From NCBI GenBank assembly GCA_900318615.1, contig ONLK01000005.1, forward strand, positions 1-64,000: 64,000 bases of DNA. Direction: 5' to 3'. Position 1 is the first letter of the stretch. The number at the start of each line of letters is the position of its first letter. Below are positions 8,487 through 17,467 of the stretch, piece by piece. Below the pieces are notes generated by a model, which saw only the letters and a list, made by a program, of their open reading frames with translations, had not been told where the DNA came from and did no database searches. Position numbers and translations under genes: made by a program. The DNA is from an uncultured Eubacteriales bacterium (GTDB lineage: Bacteria > Bacillota > Clostridia > Lachnospirales > Lachnospiraceae).

Positions 8487-10319
8487 ATGGAAACAGTAAA
8501 ATTACTCCGCCGCAAGGATGTTCCGAAGGAACAGACATGGGACCTTTCCCTGATCTATCCGGCCGTGGAGGATATGGAAAAGGATCTTGAAAAAGCCGGA
8601 AAACTGGCGGATGAGATAGCCGCCTGCCGGGGAAAGCTGACAGAGCCGGCCTCCATCCGGGCGTGTCTGGAAAAGTATCAGGAGATGGAGGCACTGTTCA
8701 GTCACATCCTTGCCTATGTACAGCTGGCGGTGAGCGCCGACTATTATGACGAGCAGCTTAAGCAGCGTGAAAACCGCGCGGTAAGCCTGCATGCGCAGAT
8801 GGAGAGCCAGGTCAGCTTCATGAAAGATGAACTGACTTCTCTGCCGGAGGAAGTTCTGAAGGAGACGGCGGAGCAGGCACCGGAATTTTCCGTATATCTG
8901 CAGGATCTGCTTAGGGAGAAAAAACACCGGCTCGGAGAGGAAACGGAAAAAATGCTGGCTCATCTGTCTCCGGTTCTGGAAGCCCCTTCGCAGCTTTATT
9001 CCATCACAAAAATGGCCGACATCCGGTTTCCGTCATTCACGGTGGATGGGAAGGAATATCCGCTCGGCTATTCTTTGTATGAGGATGATTATGAGTACGA
9101 TCCGGATACCAGCGTTCGCCGGGAAGCTTTCCGTGTATTTTCATCGGAGCTTCGGAAATATGAAAACATAATGGCGGCGGTTTATAATACACAGCTTCAG
9201 AAGGAAAAAATAATTTCCAGGGCGCGCGGATTTGAAAGCGTTTTCGATTATCTGTTATTTCCGCAGAAAGTTACACGGGAAATGTATGACCGGCAGATCG
9301 ATCTGATTATGTCCGGCCTTTCCGGACCGATGCGCCGGTATGCGAAGCTGCTCGGGCGCCGGCACGGACTGGACCGCATGACCTATCCGGATCTGAAAAT
9401 AGCGGTTGATCCCGGGTATGACCCGAAAATTACCTATGCGGAGTCTGAAAAATATATCACAGAGGGCCTGGCTGTCATGGGAGAGGATTACACGGATATC
9501 CTCCGCCGCGCTTACCGGGAACGCTGGGTGGATTATGCCAAAAATCTGGGCAAGGAGACAGGGGGCTTCTGCGAAAGCCCGTACCGGCGCGGATCTTTTA
9601 TCCTTCTTAGCTGGAATGACCGGATGAGCGATGTGTTTACGCTGGCGCATGAACTCGGACACGCAGCCTGCGCGTATCTGTGCGACCGGAAACAGCCATA
9701 TTTTAACTCGCAGAGTATGTCGACGTACCTGGTGGAGGCGCCGTCTACCCTGAACGAAATATTGCTGGCGAACTATCTGCTGAAAACAAATAAGGATGAG
9801 CGTTTCCAGCGGTGGGTATATTCCGCCATGATTCAGTGTACCTACTATCATAATTTTGTAACGCATCTGCTGGAGGCGGATTATCAGCGCAAGGTTTACC
9901 GGCTGATTGACCGCGGCGGGAGTGTACAGGCAGGTACGCTGAATGCGCTGATGAGAGAAACACTGGAGGATTTCTGGGGTGATGCCGTGGAACTTCCGGA
10001 GGGGGCAGAGCTCACCTGGATGCGCCAGCCGCACTATTACATGGGCCTGTATTCTTATTCGTACAGCGCCAGCCTTACCGTGGCAACACAGGTTTGCCGC
10101 CGGATTATGCAGGAAGGTCAGAGCGCCGTGGATGACTGGCGCAGGGTGATGGAAGCGGGAGGAACCCTTGAACCGGCTTCGCTGGCACGCATGGCCGGAG
10201 TTGATGTAACTACAGACAAGCCGCTGCGGGATACGATCAGCTATATTTCAGACATCATCAGCCGTATCATAGCGATGAGCGATGATCTGGATAAAGACGG
10301 AGAGGCAGCGGGCAAATGA
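8487..10319 (+). CDS. pepF: Oligoendopeptidase F (M3 metallopeptidase)
   Basis: A 610-residue cytoplasmic zinc peptidase of family M3B. The zinc motif HELGH is at residues 388-392 within FTLAHELGHAACAYL, with the third ligand Glu in the downstream LVEAPSTLNEILLANYL segment. Length and the N-terminal helical domain agree with PepF, which cuts peptides of about 7-17 residues and recycles peptides from protein turnover. The start at 8487 is 3 nt behind the MscS stop; the ribosome site AAGGAAGAAGG lies inside the end of the channel gene. A perfect hairpin terminator follows. Confidence 0.93.
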   Translation: METVKLLRRKDVPKEQTWDLSLIYPAVEDMEKDLEKAGKLADEIAACRGKLTEPASIRACLEKYQEMEALFSHILAYVQLAVSADYYDEQLKQRENRAVSLHAQMESQVSFMKDELTSLPEEVLKETAEQAPEFSVYLQDLLREKKHRLGEETEKMLAHLSPVLEAPSQLYSITKMADIRFPSFTVDGKEYPLGYSLYEDDYEYDPDTSVRREAFRVFSSELRKYENIMAAVYNTQLQKEKIISRARGFESVFDYLLFPQKVTREMYDRQIDLIMSGLSGPMRRYAKLLGRRHGLDRMTYPDLKIAVDPGYDPKITYAESEKYITEGLAVMGEDYTDILRRAYRERWVDYAKNLGKETGGFCESPYRRGSFILLSWNDRMSDVFTLAHELGHAACAYLCDRKQPYFNSQSMSTYLVEAPSTLNEILLANYLLKTNKDERFQRWVYSAMIQCTYYHNFVTHLLEADYQRKVYRLIDRGGSVQAGTLNALMRETLEDFWGDAVELPEGAELTWMRQPHYYMGLYSYSYSASLTVATQVCRRIMQEGQSAVDDWRRVMEAGGTLEPASLARMAGVDVTTDKPLRDTISYISDIISRIIAMSDDLDKDGEAAGK

Positions 10320-10340
10320 ATAATCAGAAAGTTCAATAGA

Positions 10341-10370
10341 AAAAGAGCGGTCCCGGAGGACCGCTCTTTT
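10341..10370. terminator. Bidirectional terminator between pepF and the lsrRK-cupin operon
   Basis: AGAGCGGTCC (10344-10353) and GGACCGCTCT (10358-10367) form a perfect 10-bp stem with a CGGA tetraloop. It is flanked by A on the left and T on the right, so it can stop transcripts from both convergent operons. Confidence 0.88.
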
Positions 10371-10426
10371 TCATGCCTGTGGCAGCGGGGCAGGTACAGC
10401 CTGCTGCTTCCTGAGACAGGTATCGT

Positions 10427-10789
10427 TTACTGGTTCTTGTCGTAGGTATAGTTATCCACCTCTATCTTGTCGACATCCTGATGAGGGCCGAGAACACTGA
10501 CCATCTTTACCGGCTTGTCATAATTATTGACACAGTAATGTACTTCCCCGGGTTCGATATGGATAAACTGTCCGGGATGCATGTGGTTGACCTTTCCGTC
10601 CACAACAATATCAATCTCGCCGTTCAGAATGTAGAAATCCTCTTCCATAATATTGTGGTAGTGTGCCTTGAAATCCTGTCCGGGCATAAACTGTACCAGT
10701 GCAAAGTTCAGACGCGGACCCTTCATCAGGTATTTGGGACCATGATCCTTAAAACGATACTCAAAATCATTTTCATCAGCTACAAACAT
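10427..10789 (-). CDS. Small cupin protein in the AI-2 locus (candidate LsrG replacement)
   Basis: A 120-residue single-domain cupin. Motif 1 supplies metal ligands in KAHYHNIMEEDFYIL (two His, one Glu) and motif 2 in PGEVHYCV (His). PGQFIHIEPGE marks the beta-barrel. It starts 20 nt after the lsrK stop with an AAGGAG ribosome site and ends the lsrR-lsrK operon. Nothing in the sequence gives its reaction. Because lsrG, which isomerises phospho-AI-2 before LsrF acts, is absent, a cupin isomerase working on phospho-DPD is an attractive guess. A sensor or detoxification role is possible. The family is certain, the function inferred from context only. Confidence 0.85.
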   Translation of the reverse strand: MFVADENDFEYRFKDHGPKYLMKGPRLNFALVQFMPGQDFKAHYHNIMEEDFYILNGEIDIVVDGKVNHMHPGQFIHIEPGEVHYCVNNYDKPVKMVSVLGPHQDVDKIEVDNYTYDKNQ

Positions 10790-10809
10790 ATTTTACTCCT
10801 TCCCGCGCA

Positions 10810-12375
10810 TCAAAGACCCGGTGCAGTCCACATCGGTTTGGTCACGCCTTCGTTGACAAGTTCCAGCTGCTTTGCGTATACGGTACGCCATTTCTTGTAG
10901 AGATCTTCATAAATTTTATGGTTTTCCATGTCGGGCTCGAAGGTCCGGTCCCATTTTACCGTGCGGTTTGCGCCATCCTCAATGCTGCTGTAAATGCCGG
11001 CGCCGCAGCCCGCGATGATCGCGGCACCCAGAGCGGTGGCCTCCTTGACAACCGGGACCTTCACCGGAAGAGCCAGAACATCGGCCAGAATCTGAGACCA
11101 CAGCGGGCTTCTGGAAGCGCCTCCCGCAAAGATGATTTCCTTCGGGGTTATGCCGGCGAAGGAGTTCACCAGTTCCATGTGGCCTTTAACAAGCATGGCC
11201 GTATTTTCGAGGATCGCACGGTAGAAGGTATAGCGGTTGAATTTTACCGGATCAAGCTCGAAATTCGTAAACGTTGGCGCTGCATGCTTCCAGCAGATAA
11301 AATTCATAATGTCGCTGAAGGTGCAGAGCATGCCGTTGGAGCCGGCGGGAACCTTTTCCGCTTCCTTATCCATCAGATAGTAAGGATCTTTACCGGTTTT
11401 CTCACCGATTTGTTTTTCAAGCTGGCAGAAACCGTCGCGGTACCAGCGCATGACAAGACCTGGCTTAAATGCCAGCGCTTCATACTGCCAGCTGCCCGGA
11501 ACGGCATGGCAATTTACGCGAACCCGGCAATTCGGGTCGGTCTTGCACACGTCGGTATTCAGCTCATACTGCCAGAAGCTGCCGCCGAACACAGCCGCCT
11601 GTCCCGGGAGAGTAGCGCCGACACCGATGGTGCCCAGCTGGCAGTCCCCGCCGCCGACAACGACGGTTGTCCCCTCGGCAAGACCGGTCTGTGCAGCGGC
11701 TCCGGCGGTAACCTTTGCAATGACGGTTCCGCATTCGGCAACCGGCGGGAAAATATCACTGCGAAGACCGCATTTTTCCGCGATACCGGGATCCCATGTG
11801 CGGCTCTTCAGGTCAAAGATGCCGGTGGTGGAACCGTTGGACGGCTCCACCGCCTCGACACCGGTCAGATGACGGATCAGCCAGTCGTTGAACATGCCGA
11901 CGGCACCAGTTTTTTCGTATATTTCCGGCATTTTGTTCTTAACCCAAAGGATACGCGGAAGGGCGCCCAGCGCATAGGTCTGTCCGCTTTTCAGGTAAAT
12001 TTCCTTTTCCAGATCCGGATTCCTGCGGATCAGTTCTCCGACCTCGTCATTGCTGCGCGCATCAACATTGGCGCATGCCCATATTTCCCTGCCTTCCTTA
12101 TCGTAAAGTACAATGCCTTCCCGCATACAGGTGGTTGAGACAGCGGCTATTTTGTGAGGATCAATACCGGTTTCTTCCAGTACTCCCCTTGTGCAGCTGC
12201 AGGTCAGGTTCCAGTTCGTTTCCCAGTCGAAGTTCATGCTGCCGGGAAAACGGGGATCCTCCCGATGAGTCCATTCCTTCTGTACACATCCCACCTGATT
12301 TCCATCCGGATCGAAAATAACGGCACGGACAGAACCGGTGCCTGCATCGATGGCCATTAAATATTGTTCCGCCAT
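10810..12375 (-). CDS. lsrK: Autoinducer-2 kinase
   Basis: A 521-residue FGGY-family kinase that matches enterobacterial LsrK from end to end: YLMAIDAGTGSVRAVIFD at the N-terminus, CMREGIVLYDKEGREIWACA, VVVGGGDCQLG and a C-terminus ending MWTAPGL. LsrK phosphorylates imported AI-2 (DPD) in the cytoplasm; the product stays in the cell and is the ligand that inactivates LsrR. It lies 51 nt behind lsrR and 20 nt before the cupin gene on the same strand. GGAGGG precedes the ATG at 12375. Identity over the whole length, including the tail, makes the LsrK call better than glycerol kinase or xylulokinase. Confidence 0.95.
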   Translation of the reverse strand: MAEQYLMAIDAGTGSVRAVIFDPDGNQVGCVQKEWTHREDPRFPGSMNFDWETNWNLTCSCTRGVLEETGIDPHKIAAVSTTCMREGIVLYDKEGREIWACANVDARSNDEVGELIRRNPDLEKEIYLKSGQTYALGALPRILWVKNKMPEIYEKTGAVGMFNDWLIRHLTGVEAVEPSNGSTTGIFDLKSRTWDPGIAEKCGLRSDIFPPVAECGTVIAKVTAGAAAQTGLAEGTTVVVGGGDCQLGTIGVGATLPGQAAVFGGSFWQYELNTDVCKTDPNCRVRVNCHAVPGSWQYEALAFKPGLVMRWYRDGFCQLEKQIGEKTGKDPYYLMDKEAEKVPAGSNGMLCTFSDIMNFICWKHAAPTFTNFELDPVKFNRYTFYRAILENTAMLVKGHMELVNSFAGITPKEIIFAGGASRSPLWSQILADVLALPVKVPVVKEATALGAAIIAGCGAGIYSSIEDGANRTVKWDRTFEPDMENHKIYEDLYKKWRTVYAKQLELVNEGVTKPMWTAPGL

Positions 12376-12426
12376 AGATAAATCCCTCCATTTCCGACAT
12401 AATTTATGTCAGGTAAAACTCATAAA

Positions 12427-13365
12427 TCAATCCGATGCTGTATCTTTGCTCAGTACAGCCCCGGCTGTTTTTTCATCGGTGATCAATACATCCAGATACT
12501 TTCCGCGCAGAGCAGAGAGGATAGCGTCCGCTTTATAAACGCCCGCCGCAACGCCGATCACGTTTTCCATAGCCTTCAGCTCTTCCAGACTGGTGCTGAC
12601 CAGCCGGTCTTCAATCTGCGAGGAAACCAGATTGCCGTCTGCATCGAGAAAGTGGCAGAGAACATCGCCCACCGCACCGTTCACATTCAGATACATATAA
12701 TCGTTATAGGAAAGAACGCCGTTCTGGCGGACGGTTGCATTTTCGTTCATGCCGCCGATCCCGACCACCGTCATGGCAGCCAGCCGGCGCATTTCCAGGA
12801 TCTCCTGTACGCTGGGCTCATTCAGGATGGCGCTGACCAGCTGCGATGACTGCATAATCAGCGGGGAAGGCATGAGATGAAGCTTGATATTGAAAATGCT
12901 GGACTGTACATTGGGCAGATAGTAACTCACTCCGCCGGTCAGTGCGACAACATTCACGGGAGAATCGGACATGGAAGCTACATGATTTAAGATGCGGCTC
13001 GAAGTATCCCCGTACCCCATGTTGATAAAACTCTGCTTGCCGAGATGATCGGAAATATAAGAAGCAGCAGCCAGGGCGACATTTTCATTTATATTTTCGT
13101 CCTTGCGGATCGAAGGAGCAATAAAAGCGTCTTTCAGGTGATAGCGCTGAATGAGCTTTTGCTCCAGCAGCATGCGTCCGCTTTGTCCGGCACGAATGTG
13201 AAACTGGATCATTCCGCTTTTCTTGGCTTTATCCAGCAGACGGTTGACGCGCAGGCGGGAAATACCCAGCCGCTCGCCGATTTCCTGCTGTGTAAGACCT
13301 TCCATATAATAATACCACGCTGTTTTGATCTCCAGAATTTCCTCGTAATCGTAACTTTCTGCCAT
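12427..13365 (-). CDS. lsrR: LsrR-like transcriptional regulator (SorC family)
   Basis: A 312-residue SorC/DeoR-class repressor. The N-terminal helix-turn-helix is YYMEGLTQQEIGERLGISRL followed by RVNRLLDKAKKSGMI (residues about 18-53). The rest is the sugar-phosphate-binding SorC domain with VVALTGGVSYY and VVGIGGMNENATVRQNG. By homology it represses the lsr operons until phospho-AI-2 binds. The start ATG 13365 has AGAGGGGG just upstream. The gene heads the lsrR-lsrK-cupin operon and is divergent from lsrA. A long structured leader lies between its promoter and start. Confidence 0.9.
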   Translation of the reverse strand: MAESYDYEEILEIKTAWYYYMEGLTQQEIGERLGISRLRVNRLLDKAKKSGMIQFHIRAGQSGRMLLEQKLIQRYHLKDAFIAPSIRKDENINENVALAAASYISDHLGKQSFINMGYGDTSSRILNHVASMSDSPVNVVALTGGVSYYLPNVQSSIFNIKLHLMPSPLIMQSSQLVSAILNEPSVQEILEMRRLAAMTVVGIGGMNENATVRQNGVLSYNDYMYLNVNGAVGDVLCHFLDADGNLVSSQIEDRLVSTSLEELKAMENVIGVAAGVYKADAILSALRGKYLDVLITDEKTAGAVLSKDTASD

Positions 13366-13376
13366 AGCCCCCTCTG

Positions 13377-13400
13377 TTTCTTAATAAGTTTCTTAATAAG
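13377..13400 (-). repeat. 12-bp tandem duplication in front of lsrR
   Basis: TTTCTTAATAAG occurs twice in direct tandem (13377-13388, 13389-13400), followed by TTTTC. It lies about 12 nt upstream of the lsrR start, in the untranslated leader, next to the ribosome site. Confidence 0.6.
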
Positions 13401-13458
13401 TTTTCAGCCTTCCGGCGGGACATACCTGAGTAAAGACACCGGGAATACACTTTCAGCT

Positions 13459-13577
13459 GCCTGCTTTCTCCGGGGAAGAGGACGATGCAGGGGCACCGTG
13501 GAGAAAGCAGGCACAGAAGAGTATCGGAAGATGTCGTCCCTGTGGTTGCAGCTGCCGGTGGGCAGGCGCCGGCAGCT
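13459..13577 (-). other. Structured leader of lsrR: two perfect inverted repeats
   Basis: Between the lsrR promoter (13637-13665) and the gene the transcribed leader is about 265 nt. It contains GCCTGCTTTCTCC (13459-13471) pairing perfectly with 13500-13512, and AGCTGCCGG (13550-13558) pairing perfectly with CCGGCAGCT (13569-13577). No long U tract follows either on the lsrR strand. No known riboswitch family was recognised; the region could be a regulatory RNA or simply a stable leader. Confidence 0.5.
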
Positions 13578-13636
13578 TATACATAGACCGGACACAAAAG
13601 TTGGCAATAATTACAAATGTTCTTACATTTATCAAA

Positions 13637-13665
13637 AGTGTAGCATAGGCATATCGAATTGTCAA
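13637..13665 (-). promoter_or_regulatory. Promoter of lsrR-lsrK-cupin
   Basis: On the minus strand TTGACA (13665-13660) and TACACT (13642-13637) are separated by 17 bp, close to the sigma-A consensus. ACAAATGTT at 13613-13621 lies just downstream and is the inverted partner of a motif beside the lsrA promoter. Confidence 0.7.
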
Positions 13666-13760
13666 CGGAGCAGGAAAAGAAAACTTAGGGGAAACATCAA
13701 AAATATGACAGAAAACAAAAATATCAAAGGGCAATGCTTGTAAAATATGACGGTGAGTTA

Positions 13761-13789
13761 TTGACAAAGAAATGGAAGCGTTGTATAGT
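13761..13789 (+). promoter_or_regulatory. Promoter of lsrACDBF
   Basis: TTGACA (13761-13766) and TATAGT (13784-13789) are 17 bp apart, with expected transcription start near 13796. The two divergent lsr promoters are about 95 bp apart, so one repressor could control both. Confidence 0.72.
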
Positions 13790-13810
13790 AGTTTTAACAT
13801 TAGATCAATT

Positions 13811-13823
13811 ACAAAACATTTGT
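13811..13823 (+). promoter_or_regulatory. Candidate LsrR operator
   Basis: ACAAA-ACA-TTTGT is a perfect 5+3+5 palindrome placed just downstream of the lsrA -10 box. Its half AACATTTGT recurs inverted as ACAAATGTT at 13613-13621 next to the lsrR promoter. Position and symmetry fit a repressor site; no binding data are available. Confidence 0.4.
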
Positions 13824-13891
13824 TGATAGATCCGATATGAACTTTTTTCAGCTATCACTACATATGTTCAATCCGGAAGGGAGGTTTCAAC

Positions 13892-15415
13892 TTGCCTGAC
13901 AAAGAATTACTGAAAATCCGGAACATTTACAAGTCATTCGGCTTGAACCAGGTACTGAAGGGCATCAGCCTGGAACTGAATGAGGGCGATGTGCTGGCAC
14001 TGATCGGTGGAAACGGAGCCGGCAAGAGTACCCTGATGAAAATCATCATGGGTATCTACACACATGACAGCGGAGAAATTTATATCCGCGGTGAGAAGCT
14101 TACATCCAGCAAAACCAGCGAGGCGCTGGCCCGCGGCATTTACATGGTACCTCAGGAACCGCTGCTTTTTCCCAACATGACCGTTGAGGAAAACATCATC
14201 ATCGGTTTTGATAAAAAGGCTTCCGAGCTGCACCACGAACTGGTACAGACCATGCAGGATGTGGGGTGGAAGATGGATCTGACACGCAAAGCCAGTTCGC
14301 TTTCCATAGCGGAGCAGCAGATCGTCGAAATCCTGCGCGGACTGATGAGGCATTCCCAGGTGCTGATCCTGGATGAACCGACATCCGCACTGACATTTGA
14401 TGAGGTTGAAAGCCTTTTTAAGGTTGTCCATGACCTGAGTTCCAAGGGAATCGGCATCATCTACATTACCCACCGGCTGGCTGAGGTGTTTGAGATTGCC
14501 ACAAAAGTAGCCATCATGAGGGATGGAATCATTCCGGTCCGCGGTGATGTGAAGGAATTTACGCGTGACATGCTCGTGAAGGGTCTGCTTCCGCCGGATG
14601 CGGGGACCGTTGAGGAAACGGCGGTCCAGACGCATCAGAAAGCAGCCGGAATTGATTATTCCAGGCCTCCGGTATTTGAATTGAAGGATTACAGCGGGTA
14701 CGGCTTCAGCAATATCAACCTGAAGGTTTATCCGGGCGAAATTCTCGGGCTTGCCGGCGTGGTAGGCGCCGGACGCACGGAACTGGCAACAACCGTGTTC
14801 GGCCGTGACAAGGTTCTCGGGGGAAAAGCTGTTCTGGACGGACGGGACATTACCGGACTGAAAACGAAGGATGTCATCGAAGCCGGTTTGAACTACGTCC
14901 CGGAGGATCGTCATCTCAACGGACTTTTCAAGATCAGCGACGTGGCTGCCAATACGACAAGCGCACTCCTTCCGGAAAAACAGATGGGACATTTTATCCT
15001 GAACCGAAAGAAGGAAGCAGAAATTTCCCGGAAATATGTTGATGATTTCCGGACAAAAGTGACCGGGCTGGATCAGCAGACCGGCAGCCTTTCCGGCGGC
15101 AACCAGCAGAAAATTGTTATTGCGCGTGCGCTGGCCACGAATCCCAGGCTCCTTATTCTGGATGAGCCGACCAGAGGTATCGATGCGGCCGCCCGCGGTG
15201 ATGTTTATGCCATCATCCACAATCTGAGACAGCAGGGAGTTTCTATTCTTCTGATCTCCTCGGATATGGAGGAAATTGTTGAGCTGAGCGACCGCGTCAT
15301 GACGGTGTGCCAGGGCCGCATTAACGGAGAATTCAAGGGCGGCGAAATCAACCAGGATAACCTGATGAGCGCTGCTTTCGGTATCACGAAAAAGGAGAAG
15401 GAGGCAAAGGCATGA
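13892..15415 (+). CDS. lsrA: AI-2 ABC importer, ATP-binding subunit
   Basis: A 507-residue duplicated ABC ATPase of the ribose/AI-2 type. The N-half has Walker A GGNGAGKST, signature LSIAEQQIVEILR and Walker B VLILDEPTSALT. The C-half has the degenerate Walker A GVVGAGRTE, signature SGGNQQKIVIARAL and LLILDEPTRGID. This asymmetry is normal for sugar-type importers. The start is TTG 13892 with GGGAGG (13879-13884) upstream; no better ATG exists. It overlaps lsrC by 4 nt (ATGA). Its specificity for AI-2 is inferred from the adjacent LsrB, LsrF and LsrK. Confidence 0.92.
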   Translation: MPDKELLKIRNIYKSFGLNQVLKGISLELNEGDVLALIGGNGAGKSTLMKIIMGIYTHDSGEIYIRGEKLTSSKTSEALARGIYMVPQEPLLFPNMTVEENIIIGFDKKASELHHELVQTMQDVGWKMDLTRKASSLSIAEQQIVEILRGLMRHSQVLILDEPTSALTFDEVESLFKVVHDLSSKGIGIIYITHRLAEVFEIATKVAIMRDGIIPVRGDVKEFTRDMLVKGLLPPDAGTVEETAVQTHQKAAGIDYSRPPVFELKDYSGYGFSNINLKVYPGEILGLAGVVGAGRTELATTVFGRDKVLGGKAVLDGRDITGLKTKDVIEAGLNYVPEDRHLNGLFKISDVAANTTSALLPEKQMGHFILNRKKEAEISRKYVDDFRTKVTGLDQQTGSLSGGNQQKIVIARALATNPRLLILDEPTRGIDAAARGDVYAIIHNLRQQGVSILLISSDMEEIVELSDRVMTVCQGRINGEFKGGEINQDNLMSAAFGITKKEKEAKA

Positions 15416-16431
15416 AAAAGATATTCAAGTTCAGGGAGTCATCCAGTATCCTTTTCCTGATTGCCCTTTTCCTGATTGTAGGTATTGTCAACCCGAAATT
15501 CCTTTCCGGAACGAATATAGCCGACTGCTTTAACGATGCGGTTGTTTACATTATCATTTCCGTTGGTATGGCATTTGCCATCTTCATCGGGGAAATTGAT
15601 GTATCCGTCGGCGCAAACCTGGGCTTTACGGCTACCGTCGTCGGCACCATGCTCAGAGACGGAAAAAACTGGGCGCTTGCCTTCCTTGTCGGAATTCTGA
15701 TCGGGGCGCTGATCGGACTTTTCAACGGCTGGGGTGTTGCGGTGATGAACATTCCGTCGCTGATCTTTACGCTGGGCACCAACGGCGTGATGCGCGGCAT
15801 GATGTATGTTTATTCCGGCGGCAGCTGGATTGAGAACCTTCCCCAGTCTTTCAAGGATCTATATAATAAGAAGGTTTTCGGGGTCATCAATATCAATCTG
15901 ATCATCGTTGTTGCGGCGGTGATTGTTATTCACCTGCTTCTTCGAAAAACGAAGCGCGGCCGTTATTTCATTGCTGTCGGCGACAACCCGCAGGGGGCTA
16001 CCCTGGTAGGTATTCCGACCCGGCAGACCCGCCTGATGGCGTATGTTATCTGCGGCGTCATGGCTTCTGTTTCCGGAATTGTATTTACATCGCGTATCGG
16101 TTTTGTAACCGCCATCTCCGGAAACGGCTATGAGATGAAGGCAGTGGCCGCATGCGTGCTGGGCGGCATCTCCCTGAGCGGAGGTGTCGGATCTGTGATC
16201 GGTGCCATGATCGGTGCCGTTATCATGTCCAGTATCAGCCGTCTGCTGGTGTTCCTGGAAATCGGATCCACCTACGATAACACCATCACCGGCATTATGC
16301 TGATTACGATTGTTGTTATTGATGCGCTGACACAGCGCAGGGCAGCGGAGAATAACAGAAGGGCAAGGCTGGCAGCGAGAACTTCTGTCGGCGTAGCGGC
16401 AGCGGCGAAGGAGGAGGCAGACCATGAATAA
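15412..16431 (+). CDS. lsrC: AI-2 ABC importer, permease 1
   Basis: A 339-residue membrane permease of the branched-chain/ribose (BPD_transp_2) family with about ten hydrophobic segments. Typical pieces are FAIFIGEIDVSVGANLGF, MNIPSLIFTLGTNGVMRG and AVAACVLGGISLSGGVGSV. It pairs with LsrD to form the membrane channel for AI-2. The start overlaps the lsrA stop (ATGA) and its end overlaps lsrD by 8 nt, so translation of the three genes is coupled. The last 30 residues are a basic and Ala-rich cytoplasmic tail. Confidence 0.9.
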   Translation: MKKIFKFRESSSILFLIALFLIVGIVNPKFLSGTNIADCFNDAVVYIIISVGMAFAIFIGEIDVSVGANLGFTATVVGTMLRDGKNWALAFLVGILIGALIGLFNGWGVAVMNIPSLIFTLGTNGVMRGMMYVYSGGSWIENLPQSFKDLYNKKVFGVININLIIVVAAVIVIHLLLRKTKRGRYFIAVGDNPQGATLVGIPTRQTRLMAYVICGVMASVSGIVFTSRIGFVTAISGNGYEMKAVAACVLGGISLSGGVGSVIGAMIGAVIMSSISRLLVFLEIGSTYDNTITGIMLITIVVIDALTQRRAAENNRRARLAARTSVGVAAAAKEEADHE

Positions 16432-17452
16432 AACCTTCGGACAGAAATGTAAAGGCTTTTTGCACAGCTGGAACATGGCGCTGATCTGTATTCTGATTGC
16501 CGAGTTCATTGTCTTCGGAGCAAAGAATCCGAAGTTTTTGCGGCCGCAGCTGCTGTTCAACTCCATGAATGACTTTATGTCGATCTGTATTATTTCCCTG
16601 TTCGTGACGTTTGTCATGATCACAGGCGGAATTGATATTCAGGCGGGATCCATTGTCGGACTGGTATCCATTATCATCGGTGTTACCTGGCAGGATCTTC
16701 ACTTTAATGTGTGGGTGTCCGTGCTGACGGCTGTGATTGCAGCGGCAGCGTGCGGGGCTCTCTCCGGGTTCTTTATTGCCTACTGCGGCGTTCAGGCCAT
16801 GGTTGTCACACTGGGCGGTTCCTTCCTGTATGCAGGACTTGCCCTGCTGGTTTCTACCGCTTCGTCGACAGCCGCCTATCAGGGAATTACCGGGTATCCG
16901 GATTATTTTAAGATTATTGCCAAGGCCAAACTGTTCGGTATTATTCCAAGCCAGCTTTTGATCTTTATCGGTCTGGCGGTGGTTGCCTACATTATTCTGC
17001 ACAGGACCAAATATGGCCGCAAGGTTTTCCTGGTTGGTGTCAACCAGCAGGCAGCCGAGTATTCCGGCATTAATTCAAAAGCGGTCATCATGAGTACATA
17101 CATGCTGTCCGCCCTGTCGGCGGCCGTCGCCGGCATCATCCTGACGGCTTACCTGGGAACCTCCAAGAGTGACCTGGGATCCAACTTTACGCTGAACATT
17201 ATTACGGCCGTTGTGCTGGGAGGCACGCTGAGCACCGGAGGAAGCGGAAGCGTAGTCGGAACAGCTCTTGCGTCCGTCATCATCGGCCTGATGCGTTTCG
17301 GTCTTCCGCTCTGCTTTGACCGCAGATTGCAGAATTATCTGGACATTCCGGTCGGACTGCTGCTTCTAGGCGTTGTTATTGTCCGCTCCATCAGCCAGAA
17401 CCCGAATGTATCACGTATCTTTGCATCGCGCAAACAGCAGAAAGCAGCCTGA
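16424..17452 (+). CDS. lsrD: AI-2 ABC importer, permease 2
   Basis: A 342-residue permease of the same family as LsrC, with MITGGIDIQAGSIVGLVSI near residue 65 and TAVVLGGTLSTGGSGSV near residue 260. It is the second membrane subunit of the importer. It begins 8 nt inside lsrC. Its stop is followed by a 98-bp spacer with a hairpin before lsrB. Confidence 0.9.
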   Translation: MNKTFGQKCKGFLHSWNMALICILIAEFIVFGAKNPKFLRPQLLFNSMNDFMSICIISLFVTFVMITGGIDIQAGSIVGLVSIIIGVTWQDLHFNVWVSVLTAVIAAAACGALSGFFIAYCGVQAMVVTLGGSFLYAGLALLVSTASSTAAYQGITGYPDYFKIIAKAKLFGIIPSQLLIFIGLAVVAYIILHRTKYGRKVFLVGVNQQAAEYSGINSKAVIMSTYMLSALSAAVAGIILTAYLGTSKSDLGSNFTLNIITAVVLGGTLSTGGSGSVVGTALASVIIGLMRFGLPLCFDRRLQNYLDIPVGLLLLGVVIVRSISQNPNVSRIFASRKQQKAA

Positions 17453-17467
17453 CAAAACTCTGATATC

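Noticed and set aside
13538..13550. CGTCCCTGTGGTT shared with 24551-24563
   Set aside because: A 13-bp match is expected by chance many times within 64 kb, and the flanks do not match.
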